A DNA stretch of 64,000 nucleotides from Hyperoplus lanceolatus (GCA_026929865.2 CM049398.1:16336001-16400000), one strand, 5' to 3'. Numbered from the stretch's first letter, positions 25,647 to 40,600 are shown. Notes: generated by a model not told the origin, from the sequence alone. Numbers and translations: made by a program.

Positions 25647-28600
25647 TTATTAAATTATACATTTTATTATAAATTCACCCCCCACCCTGACCAGAATGCA
25701 CAACTAGCCACTTAATGCCAAATACAGATTCGAATTCATACACAATATAATTAGGGGACGTTTTAGGCTATTTTAAGTTTCACGTTCACGTGAGACACAA
25801 TCAGTTGTAGGTGCTTGACATACTCACATACTTTCTATATATCCTTTTCGTTTAAGAACTAGGCCAAATGTTCATTATACAACACTACTTAAGACAACCC
25901 AGAACAACTTCAGTGGATATACAGTAGGCCTACCAATGCAACTTAATCTAGGCAATCAAGGCACAATTAGCAATAAAATAACACAAAACATAACACACAT
26001 AGCTACAAGGACAGTTAAGGGACCAGTTAACCTGCGCCAGGAGAAGGTGTGTATTTTACTCACTATTTGTAGAGGAAGGCCATTAGCTGAAGATTGCCGC
26101 TACCAGCTAGCCACTCGGTGCGGATATGGTTCTCCTCACTGAAAGTGCGATAAACTTTCTTTCTCTCCACACGCATCGGCCTGCCGTCAGATTTGATTTT
26201 TAATGGCTCCTCAATTGGCAGTTTGGTAAAATAATGTTTTACTAAATACTCAAAATCTCCACCCTCCATAACTGTTCTTGCTAATATGATAACAATGCAA
26301 ACATGCTAATCTCCCGCTATTGTTATTGTTGTTAAATTTCAGTGACGTTCATAATGATGCTTTGGTTTGATTGGCGTGAAGCCAAGGGCCGAGTGGCTTC
26401 CCGCCTCACCCTGACCAATCACAGGAGGGCAGTGTCAAGACAATAGGCTCACCTGATTGGTCAATCCTCCTTTCTTTTTTTCACTAAGGACCCACTCACA
26501 CTAGTGCCGTTTGCCTGTTCCGTGCTGCAGGAAGATTCAGCATGATTCCCCCCCCCCCTCCCCACTCCCCCCGCTGGCCCGTGGTCACACTGCTCGTGGC
26601 CTCGGCACGATTGCACGTTGCCTACGTCACCGTGAGCGTTTAGGATTTGGAGTGTAGTCTACATGTAGGCTATACAACTGTTTGTGAATATTTTCATCCG
26701 GCCAAATTTGCATCATATATTCCACTTCCACATTAGAGCATGATAATCCTTAAACTATTGTTTTTTTAAATGTAGCCTTGACGTAATAGGTCGCGGTGGA
26801 CAGTCTCATATTTGTGCAGCACGCTGTTTATTATTACTATAACGGCCCGTCATCAGACCATACGTACCGGATGGTTTTATACACATCGATCGCTCCATCA
26901 AGTAATCCAAGTCAGAACTTTTTGTATGGGCAGAGATCGTTTGTCTTCATAAAGTTTCTTGTTAAACCTTAGTGTAGGCTACTGTTTCCTTATCACCGGG
27001 CCGCGGAGTCCTGCTGTGGGTTCATCTCCACCGCCATGCGTAAAGGCAGTATTATGACAGCTGACGGGAGGAAAAAGAAAAAAAATAATCATCTGACGAA
27101 CATGAGTAATCACGAAAACCTTTTTGCTTTGCTTTCTGCGCTAACCTATTTAGCTCTCCCCCTCTTTTATTAGCCCACACCTAGGCATACACACACGTTA
27201 ATTCTCACACATTTTATGTAGCTACAAGTCCAAGTGGTGGGCAATTCTGGTGCCGACTAGTAAGGCAGCGGACGTTAACGGACTATGCATCCTTAATAAA
27301 TTCACGAACGCCGCCTGTGCGCTTGCTTGTGCGCGTGTCATCTCATTAGCATCCGTACTTTGGCCACGGCACACCTCTCCCAGGTGTGCCGTGGCCAAGG
27401 GGCTGTTCCGTGCTGGAATACGGATGGCGTGGTCACACTAGCCAAACGTTCTAGACTTTAGTATGCAAATGAGCTCGGGCACGGGGCCGCGGCCCTAGTG
27501 TGAGTGGCCCCTTAGGGATGCCAGCTTGGGCTGGCTTCCTCGCGGACATACAGTGTGCAGTGTTGTGTTTCGCCGAGTCTTCAGTATGTAACTTTAAAGG
27601 GGCGCTGTTTAGCGCATTGTGAAATGCTCAATGAGAGGAGAAAAATGGGGAAGAAATGACAGCAACACAGCACCAAAGAATTACAGAAACTGTTAATATA
27701 AATGTTTTTATTGGATGACAACTACAGCCTAAAAAACAGGGAAGCCTGGCTTCCCTTGGCCTCCGGGAGAAAATGCCACTGTAAAGAACATGGGTAAATT
27801 GCTTAAATGAAAAATATCTAAATATACAGTATATGACTACTTAAAAAGCAAAGAAAGCAGTCTAAGGAGGAATCTTGGATTGAACACCTCAGCAAAAAAT
27901 AAGGGTGTGCTAGTAGGAGATAGTTATAAGATAGCAACAGATAGAGGAAAAAAGATAGCCAGTAACACATAACTACATTACTCTTTAGTCAAATGCTTTG
28001 TGTGAAATTGTTGTCAGAGATGCGAGCTGAAGTCCAGCAGGATCATTAAGAGCCGAGCTACATCTGTTGCCTGCATTTCTGCTTGCGCCATCTTTGTTTT
28101 AATGCACTCCCTCCAGTGCTGCTGGTACATGTACGGAGGGAGTGGCCATGAGGAGGTACGGCAGAAAGTGGGGAGAGAGGTAGAGGAAACAACTGCTTCC
28201 AACAACATCTTTGAAAACCAGGTTAAGAGGAAATAGAGAGGTAATGATGGCGCTTTTCCACTGCATGTATCAGCTCAACTCGACTCAACTCGCATTTTTG
28301 GCGTTTCCACTGCGAAAACATGGTATCTGGTACCTGCAGCGGCTGCTTTTTTTGGTATCGCCTCGCTCTAGGTTCCAAGCGAGCTGAGCTGATGCTAAAA
28401 GGTGACGTCGACAGACGGCCGGCCGCTGATTGGCCAGACGGTAGTCTCTGCCGACGCTTCTGATTGGCCAGAGACTACCGGCTTCATTCTGATGTTTATT
28501 CTCCCCAACTCTCCGGGACTTTTGAGTGTATTTTGTCTCGCCGCGTACATCCTTCTCTGGCTCTCTTTCATTTGATTTGCATCACAGATCCGATTTTTTC

Positions 28601-31600
28601 CCCATATATTTGCTAAGCTCACCCAGTTGTGTTGGTTGTTGGAGAAGTTACTTTAAACATACGAGAGGAGTCATGTAGGGCAGCTAGCAGCTAGGCTAAA
28701 TAGCCTAGCCAGCTGGGACAGACATGATAGCGAGCGATTACATTACAAGCCTCGGACTGAACTGATTACCTCAATAAAATAATCGGGCTGAGACACGGCT
28801 TGCATTTGAAAACATGTATCCTGAAATAAGCACTAAACAGTCAACTTTATCGTGCCCGTGTTTACGTGCATAGGGATGTACGTGACGGGGACGCATCCCT
28901 ACAGCTGACTGAGTGGCAGAGTCAAACATCGGGACACCCATTTTTCGACCCTGTTATTACACAGCACAGTATATGTTCTGCTACTAGGGATGGGCGTTAG
29001 TAATCGAGTACTCCTCGTTTTCAAATGAACTCGATCTTGTAACAACAGTAGAGAAAACGCGTTTGGGGCTATAACTTCCACACCGAATATCCCACAGTCA
29101 AAAACATTATATCCACAGATGCCCACAAGTCAGCTGCATCTTTTTACATAGGCCACGCCTATTTGCGACAATATAGATTTTTTGCTACGTCCCAAAAACT
29201 GTGTCAGTCACCAAAACATACTCCTCCTACAGTTTTTGCCCGATTTGGACGAAACCAAAAGCATTATGCTCTAACCACTCCCACGAGCAAAGGTTGTATT
29301 AAGATTTTTTTTAAGACCGAACAGTAGCGCTTTAAAGATTTGCGCATTAGCTACCTTGTACCGAACTGCTAAATCCAAAACTATTTATACTATCAACACC
29401 AAACTTCACACATGTGTTTGTCCTATGGTCCTCAGGTTGGTTCTACATTTTCGTTAGATTGCTCCAAAATGGGGCGCCAAAAACACAAAAAGTATACATC
29501 TCCTTGAGCATCTTTCTCTCCGATTTTTTTGGCCTTTTGGTCTATAACTCCCAAACCGAACATCCCACGTTCAAACACTTTACATCCTTGGCCCCCGTTC
29601 ACAACTGCTTGCAGTTCTAGTTATTATTGTTGGCCACCGGCATCAACTGTTCAACAACAACACACTCAACCACTTTCTGCTGCCTTTGGTGAGCTTGTGA
29701 GCAAAGTGAAAAATAGTAAAGAAAAGAAAAGCAGGCCACTGTCTGTTACAAACAACACCTAGTTTGCTAACTCAGATTATCGAAGGTAAAACCACTATTT
29801 TGCTATACCCTTTGGTGGCAAAAACACTGAGCGATGAGATCAACAACAGGGTGAAATGAAGCTAGACGGCCAACTACATAACAGAATAATACTTTACTGA
29901 AAGTGAATCAAATTGATTGAGTTGAACAACTCCGGCTCTCTAAATTATTTTCCACACTTGTAGCCCTCACAATTAAGAAGGATTTAAAGGATATCAATGC
30001 CATTAAACTTAAAATGTTCCCTCCAATTCAACGGATAGATTTTGTATGATCTAGTGCCTGTCTGTCTGTCATGTTTAAAAATTATGGCTGTTACACCTAT
30101 GCTGCAGCCAGATTGATTGGTATCTTGGGGCATGGAAAAACTGCAGGTAACAAAGGACGTATAACTGCCATGAATGAGAAATTAATGACCCTAAGCTGAA
30201 CAACCGGCAGAGCTGCAACAAGTACAGGCACATATGTTAAGAGGAGAGAGCTACACTTACAGTATGTCAAAGCTTTGTTAAGAAAATATTGTTCATTAAC
30301 AGTAAGCGATCGAGTGTGAGCATTTTTTGTAAACCCTTCGTCTTCCCTTCTCCCACACCTTAATTGTATTGGAGCTTTAAGCACAAGTTGAGTTAAAGGT
30401 TAATGAATGAACACGTCATTTTACTTCAACAATGGCTAGCAAGCATTGGAGTAACGTCAACCGACACACCTAAACCTCTATATGAGGGCATTACTTGGAA
30501 AAAATTGCAAACCACCAAATTTGATGACCAAAATGAATTTTAGCCTGTAATTGGTATACAAGTCATACATCAAGCTGATTAATAAAAAACAACTTACTGA
30601 TATTTACTTGTGATATCCACGTCTATCCATGCATCTGCAACAGATCATTTGTTGGCTTATGGGCCTCTCCCATTTGTTTTTGTTACATTTTGCCCTCCTT
30701 AGGCAGCACCTTTGAGCAGGGTTGCAGTACTCCAGACAAGTCTCGTAGTTGAGACGGTCTCTAGACCAGTTTTGAAGGTCTACGTTTAGTCTCAGAATTG
30801 CATTTTTACTCAAACTTGTCTCGATCTCATAGAAGGAGGACTTGCACTGTACTGCAAACATATCACTATTCCCTGAGCATTGCATGATTTACTAGTTAAC
30901 ATTACTGTGATTGTATGTAAAACTTCCTGCTTCAAAAGAAACCCATAACATGACTTCTTTTCAAATCTGAAGTTTTTTCACACCTTACCAACGTCAGATT
31001 GGGGGTGGGGTATGTTGTTTTTCGACAATATCTGTTACTTTCCAAAACACAACAATCAGACATTTGACACCCACTTCGTGTTGTGGTTAGTGTCTCTGGA
31101 TGTGAGAATATAAACTGTGTTTAAATTCTTTACAATACTATTTGTCAGCCACGTTTTGTGACTAAGGAAACCTTTCAGGTGAGACTGTCTGAAAACATGC
31201 ATTATTATAATATCTAAAAATGATAATATGACGAGATGGTTGTCACGTGTAAAACAGAATAGTAGTAATTGGGTTTGAATTAATGTCATTCAGTTGTTTA
31301 TTTACAGTTAGTTTTAATAATCCTTCCTAATGCTGCCAGTTCTGATTATTAACAACCAATTAAATATAATGTACTTTATTTTAGATTTACAATTAAAGAT
31401 TCCTAAGCCATGCAAGTATAACAACTTATTAAAAGTGATGCTTAATTATAAACCTTTAAAAGACTTGCACTCAAAGTTTTAACCACCCCCAACAAAAGGT
31501 CGGAACAAATGCCCACAGTGTAAGCGTGGGCTTTGGTCCCAGACTCAATTTGTGCTAGTCCTACTGGGTCTTAACTATTCATCACAAAAGGCTGAATACG

Positions 31601-34600
31601 AGATATGAAGCAGCACTTTTAATTTCTGACTTATTTGTAAATTTTAAAACTTCTTCCGAGAGAAGCTAGAAGCTATAATTTCACATAAGCAGTGGCTACT
31701 GAAAAAATATCAAATATTGCATGTAAAGATAGCACAGCACACGTGGCATTTCCTAGTGTGTTGTTTCAATAAACAAAAACAGGACTGAGGAATATGTAGA
31801 GGACTTTGAGCTCTGCCCATTTTCAGTTACACCCATTCACACTTGACCTGAGTTTCTGCAAAAGATAGCAATATTGCTAGTTCTGGAAATTAACAAAAAA
31901 ATACAGGGTTTTTCCTGGCTCAGAATGGGCCTTTGGGGGGTCAGTACGCGACCAACTTTTTTGGGGTCGTGACAGTAAAGGCAAACGGTTTGTGTATTTT
32001 AGAGGGGTGTTGGGTTGGGAGAGGGGAGTTTCTGTCCAGCTCAAGAGCATTTCAGTCAGCCTGTCAATCACTGCGTTACCATGGAGCTCACTGACGCTTA
32101 TGAAATCACAATAAACAACCTGTAGATATGAAGTCAAAATACTAATAATGACTAGGCCTACCTGTTTAATACTTTAATTGTTTCTAATTGATCTAAACCA
32201 TGGAAGAAGGTAGGGCTGCTTGATTATGAAAAAAATCATAATCATGATTATTTTGAGTAATCACATTGTGTTATCACGATTATTAAAGACAGTTAATCAT
32301 TGATTTAAGAACATTATGCATTTATTTTACTTTTAACAAGGTTTTTTTCTAAAAACACCATGACTTTGGACTTTAAACAAAGGCCTAATTGAACTGAAAA
32401 CAGGGAGAATAGAAATAGGCTAAATAAGTGAAACATATTTTTAATAATTTAATAAAAATATGTCAAAATAAAAATAACCAGTTGTAAATGGTGTTGATAG
32501 GGCACGTCTTTTGCTAACATTGAATGTAAGGGCATGATTTATTTATGTCATGGAGCTGGCTGGATAGGCAGTTGCATTGTAGTGTTGACAGTTGTGGTGG
32601 CAGGAGTCAGGAGCTTTAAACTTCCTGTGTTTTTATTCATTGATTGCTTGGTCATAGACCACTATGACTCGACTTAAAGTGAATAAACAAATTGGTCGGG
32701 ATGTTTAAAGGTGCAGATCAGGTCGAATAGCCTATCACTTTTCTTTCTCTCTCTCTGTCTCTCGGTCGCGTATGTCATGTTACTCGCGTGTCCGTGCGTG
32801 ACAAATCTTGCACATTATTTTAGTTTGTTGTGAGTCTGAAGTTTTTTCAGACAACACAATTAGTTTTACCTTTATTCTCGTCATCTAGAAGTTTTTCAAA
32901 ACACCCGGCAATGCACAACATCTCCCTCGTACTCTCTGGACTAGCCGTTAGCGAAACTATCAGGTGAGGGAGGGGCCGAGCGGAGCTCACGGCTGAAAGG
33001 GTTTGCTGCATTTATAAGCCTGCATGCCCCGGCGAGCGGAACAATGATAGTTTAATAACGATTATCCCCGACCTGATTTCTTTTTTTACAACTGAGATTG
33101 CAAGTAATATGACTGGAATGGCGCGGAAATGGAAACACATTTGGAGCCGTTTTAAGTAGATTTTTATTTATTTATCTATATAATAATTTAAAAAAAAACA
33201 CTTTGGCGCAGAGGATTTTCCTTTGGGGGGCGCTAAAATTCCTTTGGCGGGCGCCAACATTTTTTGAATGCAGGAAAAACCCTGAAATAGAGACACACTA
33301 AGTACGTTTACATGTAAAGTCATGTGTTGAGAGGGAGACGCAGCAACAATATTTAAAGTCAGACAGGTGACTGACACATTGACTTTGCACAAAGAGAAGA
33401 TTCCATTGAAAATGTAAGACATGCATCATGTCTTCAAATTCCCTTGTTTGCTCACATTCAAAGTATGGTTGATACAGCATACTCACATATACACGTGGAA
33501 AGCTTCAGTCAAATCGTTGGCAGTGACTGGGAATGTGGTAAAAACTGTACAGGCCTCAGCTAAGTTACTGCAGATAAAAACCTTCACCTCAAGTGTTTTC
33601 ACATGTCAACAGCAATGAATTAACTAGCAGGTACAGCCTTTGGGCAAACCCCAAGAGATAGATGCAAGTGTGCTAGAGAAACACAGAAGTGTTGCCAGTT
33701 CCTACTTAACATGCAAGTGCCAGTGTTCGAAATATCCCCCTCTCTCTCCCAGTCTCCAGTCCTGTTCTCTGCCATTTCAGACTTCTGTGCTTTGGATGGT
33801 GACAGCAGCGTCATTCACACATGACAGCTGGCTGCCTAGCTGGTCAGAGGTGGGGCAGAAAGACAGGGACTGTGCCACTGCTGCTGTGTGCTGCCTTCTA
33901 CCAATCTTGATTATTGACAAGAGGGCACCAGTGGGTGAACACAAGAAAGAAATAAAAGTGCACATTTTAGAAGGGAGCTAGCTTTTGCTTTAGCCTAAAG
34001 GTTTAAACTACTTAAACCAATTTGTGTAAGCTAAATTATTATTTAGAAGCACAGGTCTGCACGAGGGCAGTGGGTTTTAAGTAAACAAAGTCAATTTGAT
34101 GGCTTCAAATGAAGTAGCTGAATACATTTCAGGACTTTGCAAGTATTTAGCAAGTTTAATTATGCAAGCAAAAACCTTGGAATCTAGTGTAGGTGCATAT
34201 CTATAATTAACATACTGCACTCGGGTCAGACTCTGGCAGATTCTGACACATTGACAACACTTGTAAACCCCAGGCTTCCTACGAAAACACACACATCTGA
34301 TCCCACACAATACCAGTCCTCCACTGGCCTTCACTTTATTGCAGTATTTCAGTTTTGTTAGATCCTTAATGCAGACAGCCACTAAAGCTGGATAGTGTGT
34401 TTTATCACAACATGTCTATGCTGACTTCATGCTTTAATCGGTATAAGACATAACTACGCATCGATATTAGCCTCTCTCATGATATGATGAACAGTGCTGA
34501 TTAGAAAAACAAACAAAAAGGGGAAAAAGGCTATTAGACCAAATGGAAGGGGACATGATGAGCATACAACAGTCATATGTTTTTGTTATAATGAGGGGGC

Positions 34601-37600
34601 ATTTTGTGCATTGTATACTCATATTCGTCACTCCCAGCTTCCTCACCAGAGATAAGAGTAAGGAATTTTTAGCTGGAGGACTGAGAATTTTTGTATGTCT
34701 ATTCTACCATTTATTATCAATTCACAGCCTTGTTGTAAAAATTATCGTGATGTTTAGGGCTACAGTGCTACAGAATGAGACAAGGTTCAAGGGCAGGGTT
34801 CATCATGAAACAAACACCGATTGACACCTTCTTGTATTTACAAAAAAACAAAAAGGTGCATTGTAGCAGTGACAGGCAGAAATGCATAATAGATTAATGT
34901 TAAAACTAGAGCTAAGCCAGAGGGCTGATATTATCAGGAGGAATTATCATTGACAGCTGAGCAGATGCTGGGGCCCAGTCTGTGGATAGATAGGGTTGTA
35001 CCAATCAAGTTCTTGGTTTGAATACCAGGTTTATACCGTCACACAGATAACACATCTGCACAATTAAGTACACATTTCAAGGATATTAGTAATCCATGTA
35101 TGCTAAAATGTTTTTCATAGTTTAATTCTGCATTTTAATATTTCTACAATGATGTTAATTTATTCAAGAGGATACAACTTTCTCAACACTTAAAAATATA
35201 TATATACAGTATCTCACAAAAGTGAGTACACCCCTCACATTTCTTAAAATATTTCATTATATCTTTTCATGAGACAACACTGAAGAAATTACACTTTGAT
35301 ACAATGTAAAGTAGTCAGTGTACAGCAGTGCTTCTCAAATGGTGGGGCGCGTCCCGCTGGGGGGGGCGCCGTGAGTTGTCAGGGGGGGCGCGGGCTACCT
35401 TGATTTCCAACTGACCAAAAAAAAAAAAATAATAACATATATATATTTTTTTATAAGTGCTAGCAAGCGCGATGTGTGCTTGTGTATGGTCATATCTGCG
35501 CGAAAGGCCGCGATTTGCAGTAAATAAATGTCCACATGTGTCTCCAAGTGTCTCTGTAGGCTATTTAAAAAGAAATCAAGCAAGTAGACTAATGATAACA
35601 TTAATTAATTATAGGTTATTGCATCACAGAAGGCCTATTGGCCTATAATAATACAAAAACACCAAACTATGTTTACAGTTTAATTTTCTTTTGAATGAAA
35701 TGCAAACCTCAGTTAATCATTTGCTCTGAGATTCACACAGACTGAGCAGTCTTTTTTAAATGTTACAAATTGAGCTAATAGACTGAACTTTGAATGTTTT
35801 TGCTGCAGATCTCAGCTAATTTTTGTTATCTAATTTGATAATAAGGTGATTGTATGCAGAATGCTCGTTCCAGAAACTCATACAGTGGTTTTGTACGGAT
35901 AAATAAATAAATATTAGCAGGTTCTCAATAGCATTTCAATTTAGGGGGGGGGCGCGAAAAAAATTCTGTCCCCTATGACAGAAAATAATTGAGAACCACT
36001 GGTGTACAGGTTGTATAACAGTGTACATTTACTGTCCCCTAAAAATAACTCGACACACAGCCATTAATGTCTTAAGTGCTGGCAACAAAAGTGAGTACAC
36101 CCCTTAGTGAAAATGTCCAAATTGGGCCCAAAGTGTTAATATTTATTGTGGCCACTATATTTTTCCAGCACTGCCTTAACCCTCTTGGACATGGAGTTCA
36201 CCAGAGCTTCACAGGTTGCCACTGTAATCCTCTTCCAGTAATTCATGACGAAATCAAGGAGCTGGTGGATATTAGAGACCTTGCACTCCTCCACCTTCAG
36301 TTTGAGGATGCCCCAAAGATGCTCAATAGGATTTAGGTCTGGAGACATGCTTGGCCAGTCCATCACCTTCCCATATCAAAGCCAGTACTCGTCTTCCGGC
36401 CTCTAGCACAAAGTGAACCATTTCTAGATTTTCCATTACATACTGGAAGCCTTGCTTATCAGTATGTAACTTGGTCCACAGCCACAACACAAAACATTTC
36501 ATGGGTCACAGGGCCTCTAACAACCTTGTGCCAAGTGGGCCTTGGGTCCGATGACATGAGACAGAGCTGCACGTAGGCCAAAGAGTTTGTTGGTCTTTAC
36601 GGTGATTCATGTGAAGTAATTGGCTGCACTGAAAGTAGTTGTTTTAACTCAATTGTACACAATGTATTACTATGCAAATGTAGTACTAGTCTATTATTCT
36701 CTGTAGTTGCTGTGAAAGAAATACTATCTCGCAACAAGACATACAGCAAAAAAGGCAATCTCTCTCTCTCTTTAAAAGTGTTTGCAGCAACAAGTCTTAT
36801 AAAACAAACTTAACATGCTTCCATTATGTTCCAGTGTTTTTCTGACATAAGCATGAGTTGTACCTATTGGCCAGTCAGTAAATAGAAGAAACATGAGAGG
36901 AGGAGAAGCCAAGAGAGCGGGGGAAGCAACGCAGCATGTTGGGAAGTTCAGGAATCTCAGGATATGATGTAGTATTTGCGCAGGCCTAGAGGGAAGGAAC
37001 AAGCATCCCTCAAGTTTCGGCAGGGATAAGGGAAAGGAAAAAGTTCATTGGCATAGACATATTTACTACTTTCCTTACGCTGTTTAAGAGTATACGGACA
37101 ACATTTTACTCAAGAACAATATTACAAATCATAGTTCCCAGACCCAATACAAGACTTTTTTGCATGTAAATTGAAGCCTCACACATAGTATTAAAGCAGA
37201 TACCACAAGACTTTACAACATACATTTTGGAAACGGGAGAGTGCCAAGAAATTAATGGAAATGGGTCACCCCAGCTATCTACAATTGTTTCCCGACTCTG
37301 TTCAATCCAGAAGCATTTAATACCCATCTAACAAATGATTTCCTTTGCTATTACAGCAGTAGTAAATCATACAGAGCATGGATCAGTCTTGAGGCTCTGT
37401 GAACTACATTTCAGACAGATGACATAAGACAGGGACCAGCAGTACACTGGACGGGCCTTGTTTCGGCGTTTGTCTAATCTTCAGCTATTTTTGAATAATG
37501 GAGCTTAACAAAATATGTTGGTTTTCGATGTGGTTTCAAAGCGCACATTAACTACGTCATCTGCGCTGTCTTCCGTACATAATGTAGCAAACATGATATG

Positions 37601-40600
37601 TAACTATAAAGCAGTGATTATTTAATGAACTTCAAGTCTAGTTGTTATGAGACTTTGTTAATTTGCCAAAATTGATGGGTGTTATCAACTGATGGGTGTT
37701 AAACATTTACCTTGTATGGGCCATAACCTTTTACATAAAAGAGTGAACCATAATGTAGGTAAGTATGTAAGTATTTATACTGCTTCCCTCATGATCGTCA
37801 TGGTGAAATATAAATTAGTTGATGCCATGATAACTTTCTAGAGCAGTGAAATCCTGTTTGTGAGTGTTATAAACCACCACTGTTGAGTTTTTTGGCATTG
37901 ACAAACATGAAAATGCAGCAATCTGTCACTCCAACTGGACCTTCTGGATCAGATTTCATACCCCCCCCCACACGTTCCCTGTTTTATGGGTTGATTTAAC
38001 GCAGGTCTGTCCACTAATGTTATCACCGCTAAAAAACTAACCATATTCGGGCATTTTCTAGGGATGCACATAGGGACTAATTTACCCAAAGTTTAAACCA
38101 AAGTTTTCATTTAGACTAGTCAACTAGTATATTAAAAAAACTGTGCGAAAACCAAGCACAAGAAAATTCCCAAGCCGTTAATGTAAATGCTTGTGTGGCG
38201 CGCTGTGTATCTGTCTGTTATCAGACACACATAGGCCTCCCGGATGGATTTACACACATTGATCGCTCAATCAAGTTATCCAAGTCAGAGCTTTTTTGGG
38301 GGCAGAGATCGATATTTTAAGTGTGTCTTTATAAAGTTTCTTGTTAAACGTTAGCGTAGGCTACTGTTTGCTGATCGCTGTAGCAGTGTTAAAGTAGCAC
38401 GCATTTAAATAAAACGTTGATACAGATAATCGGCTAAATATCGGCCCGATAATCGGCCAGGGCAGATAATCGGTCGACCCCTTATTAAAACGATAAAACA
38501 TCTGATCAATTTTCAGTATGGACTAAAATCAACTACTTCTATCAGTTTGACTAATTTAAAATGATCGTATGCTTCCAATCCATTGGACTGAAAAAGGTTT
38601 GATGTACCAAAGTGTTCTTTGCTAACATAAAAAAGGACATTACTCATCACGTGATTATTTGTCTGTTCTCCTATTTATCAACGGCACAATCATTTGAACC
38701 TTTGGAACTTAAATAAACTACATGATAAACCGTGCTGTGATAAAATGTGAGCCCACACTACAGTAAACTAAAAACTTGACTGTTCCCAGTGCTATGAGTT
38801 TCATAAGGTCCCACAAATCTTGGCTAACTTGCTTGGAGTTTGCCCCCATGGAGGTTGGCTAAAGATATTTCAATTTCCAATGTACCATCAGACTGGCAGC
38901 CTGGCATGATGTGGGCTCTCTTAAATTATACAGAAACATTTGGAAATGCAAAAGGATTATGTGACAACTCGTTATGAGCATTGCATGATACAAACATAAA
39001 TTATTTTAATCGGGTAGAACAGAAATAAAATTACAGTTCCATGTAGTGTAATCTAAGGATAAATGGGGGAAAGTGTTGAGTGGCTTTTTGAGTGGCTTTC
39101 AGACCAATTGCAGGGGTGTTAATAGTAGGGCTGGCCCGAATTATTCGAATATTCGAGTATTCGTTTGTTAAATTAGTATTCGGAGCTCAATTCAGTATTC
39201 GGGATATTAGTTTGTTTTTTTTTTTTTTTCAAAAAACATTTTTTTTTAAAAAAATTTTGCAAAGGTAGCTCAAACTGCAGTAGGCCTATATTTTGTCAGC
39301 AAATAATATTTGGATATACAAGTTATAAAACAATTGTAAAATACAAATTAGACATTCATTTAAAATATATTATCGAATTATTTGCACTTTGACCTAGTTG
39401 GCAGTTGCCCTTTCAAAGCGCAAGTTCCGGTGATATCAGCTGTAGTAGGCTGCGTGATGTTACCAGAGTGAGGCAAACTAAAAGCGGCACCAAGCGCAGG
39501 AGGGAGAGAGAGATGGAGGAAGAATAGAGTATGTGTTCCTAATAACTCTATAGGCTACCACAACATTAGCGCGATTTCGGAAGGAAATGCAGGGCTCGAC
39601 AATAAGGATTGCCCGACGTCCCGGGGCAAGTAAAGGCCAGGACACACCGGCCCGATAATCGCCGTCGTAGATTTTCGAGGGGACGGAGACACGAATCTGT
39701 TTGGTGTGTGCCGTGAAATCGGTCGTAGTTGATGTCGTCGGGCTTCTTTTGAGCCGACATGTTCAATCGGCGGCGGACAGTCTTTCAGTTTGAGCAATTT
39801 GATTTGTGTAGGGCTAGCGAATCGGTGAAGTCACCATTTTCGGGTAGTCGGACTGGTGTGTCCTGGCCTTAAAATGCCATGTCGGGCCAGTAACTATGAC
39901 AACTGGCATGCCCGACCGGGCAACTGGGAGGTTCCGCTGAAATTCTTGAATAATAAAAATTTATATTCTGCTCAACATGGGGCAGCATTGCACATGCATA
40001 ATACCCTTGACGCTTGTGTGCTTCTTACTATGCCTCCTCCCCCATGGACATCTCGGATCACTGACCCTTGCCTTGGTCTGGCCTAGATTTTCAGTTCGAC
40101 ACATCAAGAAAAAAGGCGCTCACAGGATTAACCATAAAACCACACAGGTCACAAAGACACATTCTACAGCAGTAATGTAAAAATAAACACACTTTTAAAA
40201 GCTATTCAGCCCACAATCAATCGTGCAACTTTGCAGCAGTTGTTACATTGTGACAGTTATTCTGTTTATCAAATAATTTATATTGTCCACCCTGGATGAA
40301 TCAGCGTTTAAAACATGGACAGATCATGTATGACCAGGATCAGCGTTAAAAGCTGGAAAAGTAACTTCTACTTTTGCTGTAACTTTTAGAGATTGTGTTC
40401 CTTATATCAACACACAGTAATGGCAGTGCCATATCCTGCATGAACTTCCGTTAGACTTGTTTTCACTGAACAAACAGTAACTGTGCTACAATGGCACACC
40501 TCAAGGAGTGGTGGGATCCACTTACAGTATGGCATACAGCACAATCCTTTGCCTATAATGTGGCTGCAGGGAAATGGGGATAACCAGATCTACGCTAGTA

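Larger units (their letters stand above)
25590..27781 (-). mobile_element. hAT element, 2.2 kb, with 8-bp TSD and transposase exon remnant
   Basis: Ends CAGTGGCGTGG and its counterpart ATGCCACTG are flanked by a perfect 8-bp duplication TAAAGAAC (25582-25589 and 27782-27789), diagnostic for hAT. It contains a (TC)n tract (25612-25643), a reverse-strand transposase fragment (26063-26269) and a nested TA-target element (26487-27512). The inner right end also carries AAGCCTGGCTTCCCTTGGCC. Confidence 0.88.
35207..36372 (-). mobile_element. Tc1-like transposon remnant with IR/DR-type end, split by an hAT insertion
   Basis: It begins after TA with CAGTATCTCACAAAAGTGAG. The motif AAAAGTGAGTACACCCC occurs twice in direct order (about 35217 and 36086). 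Without the 676-bp insertion and its 8-bp duplication the copies are about 185 bp apart, the arrangement of IR/DR Tc1 elements. Inward of the second copy is the 3' end of a transposase gene on the minus strand. The other half of the element is lost after about 36366. Confidence 0.82.

Noticed and set aside
34077..34382. Cys-rich 101-codon protein in intron 1
   Set aside because: No signal peptide or conserved spacing, and no transcription context; treated as a chance frame.
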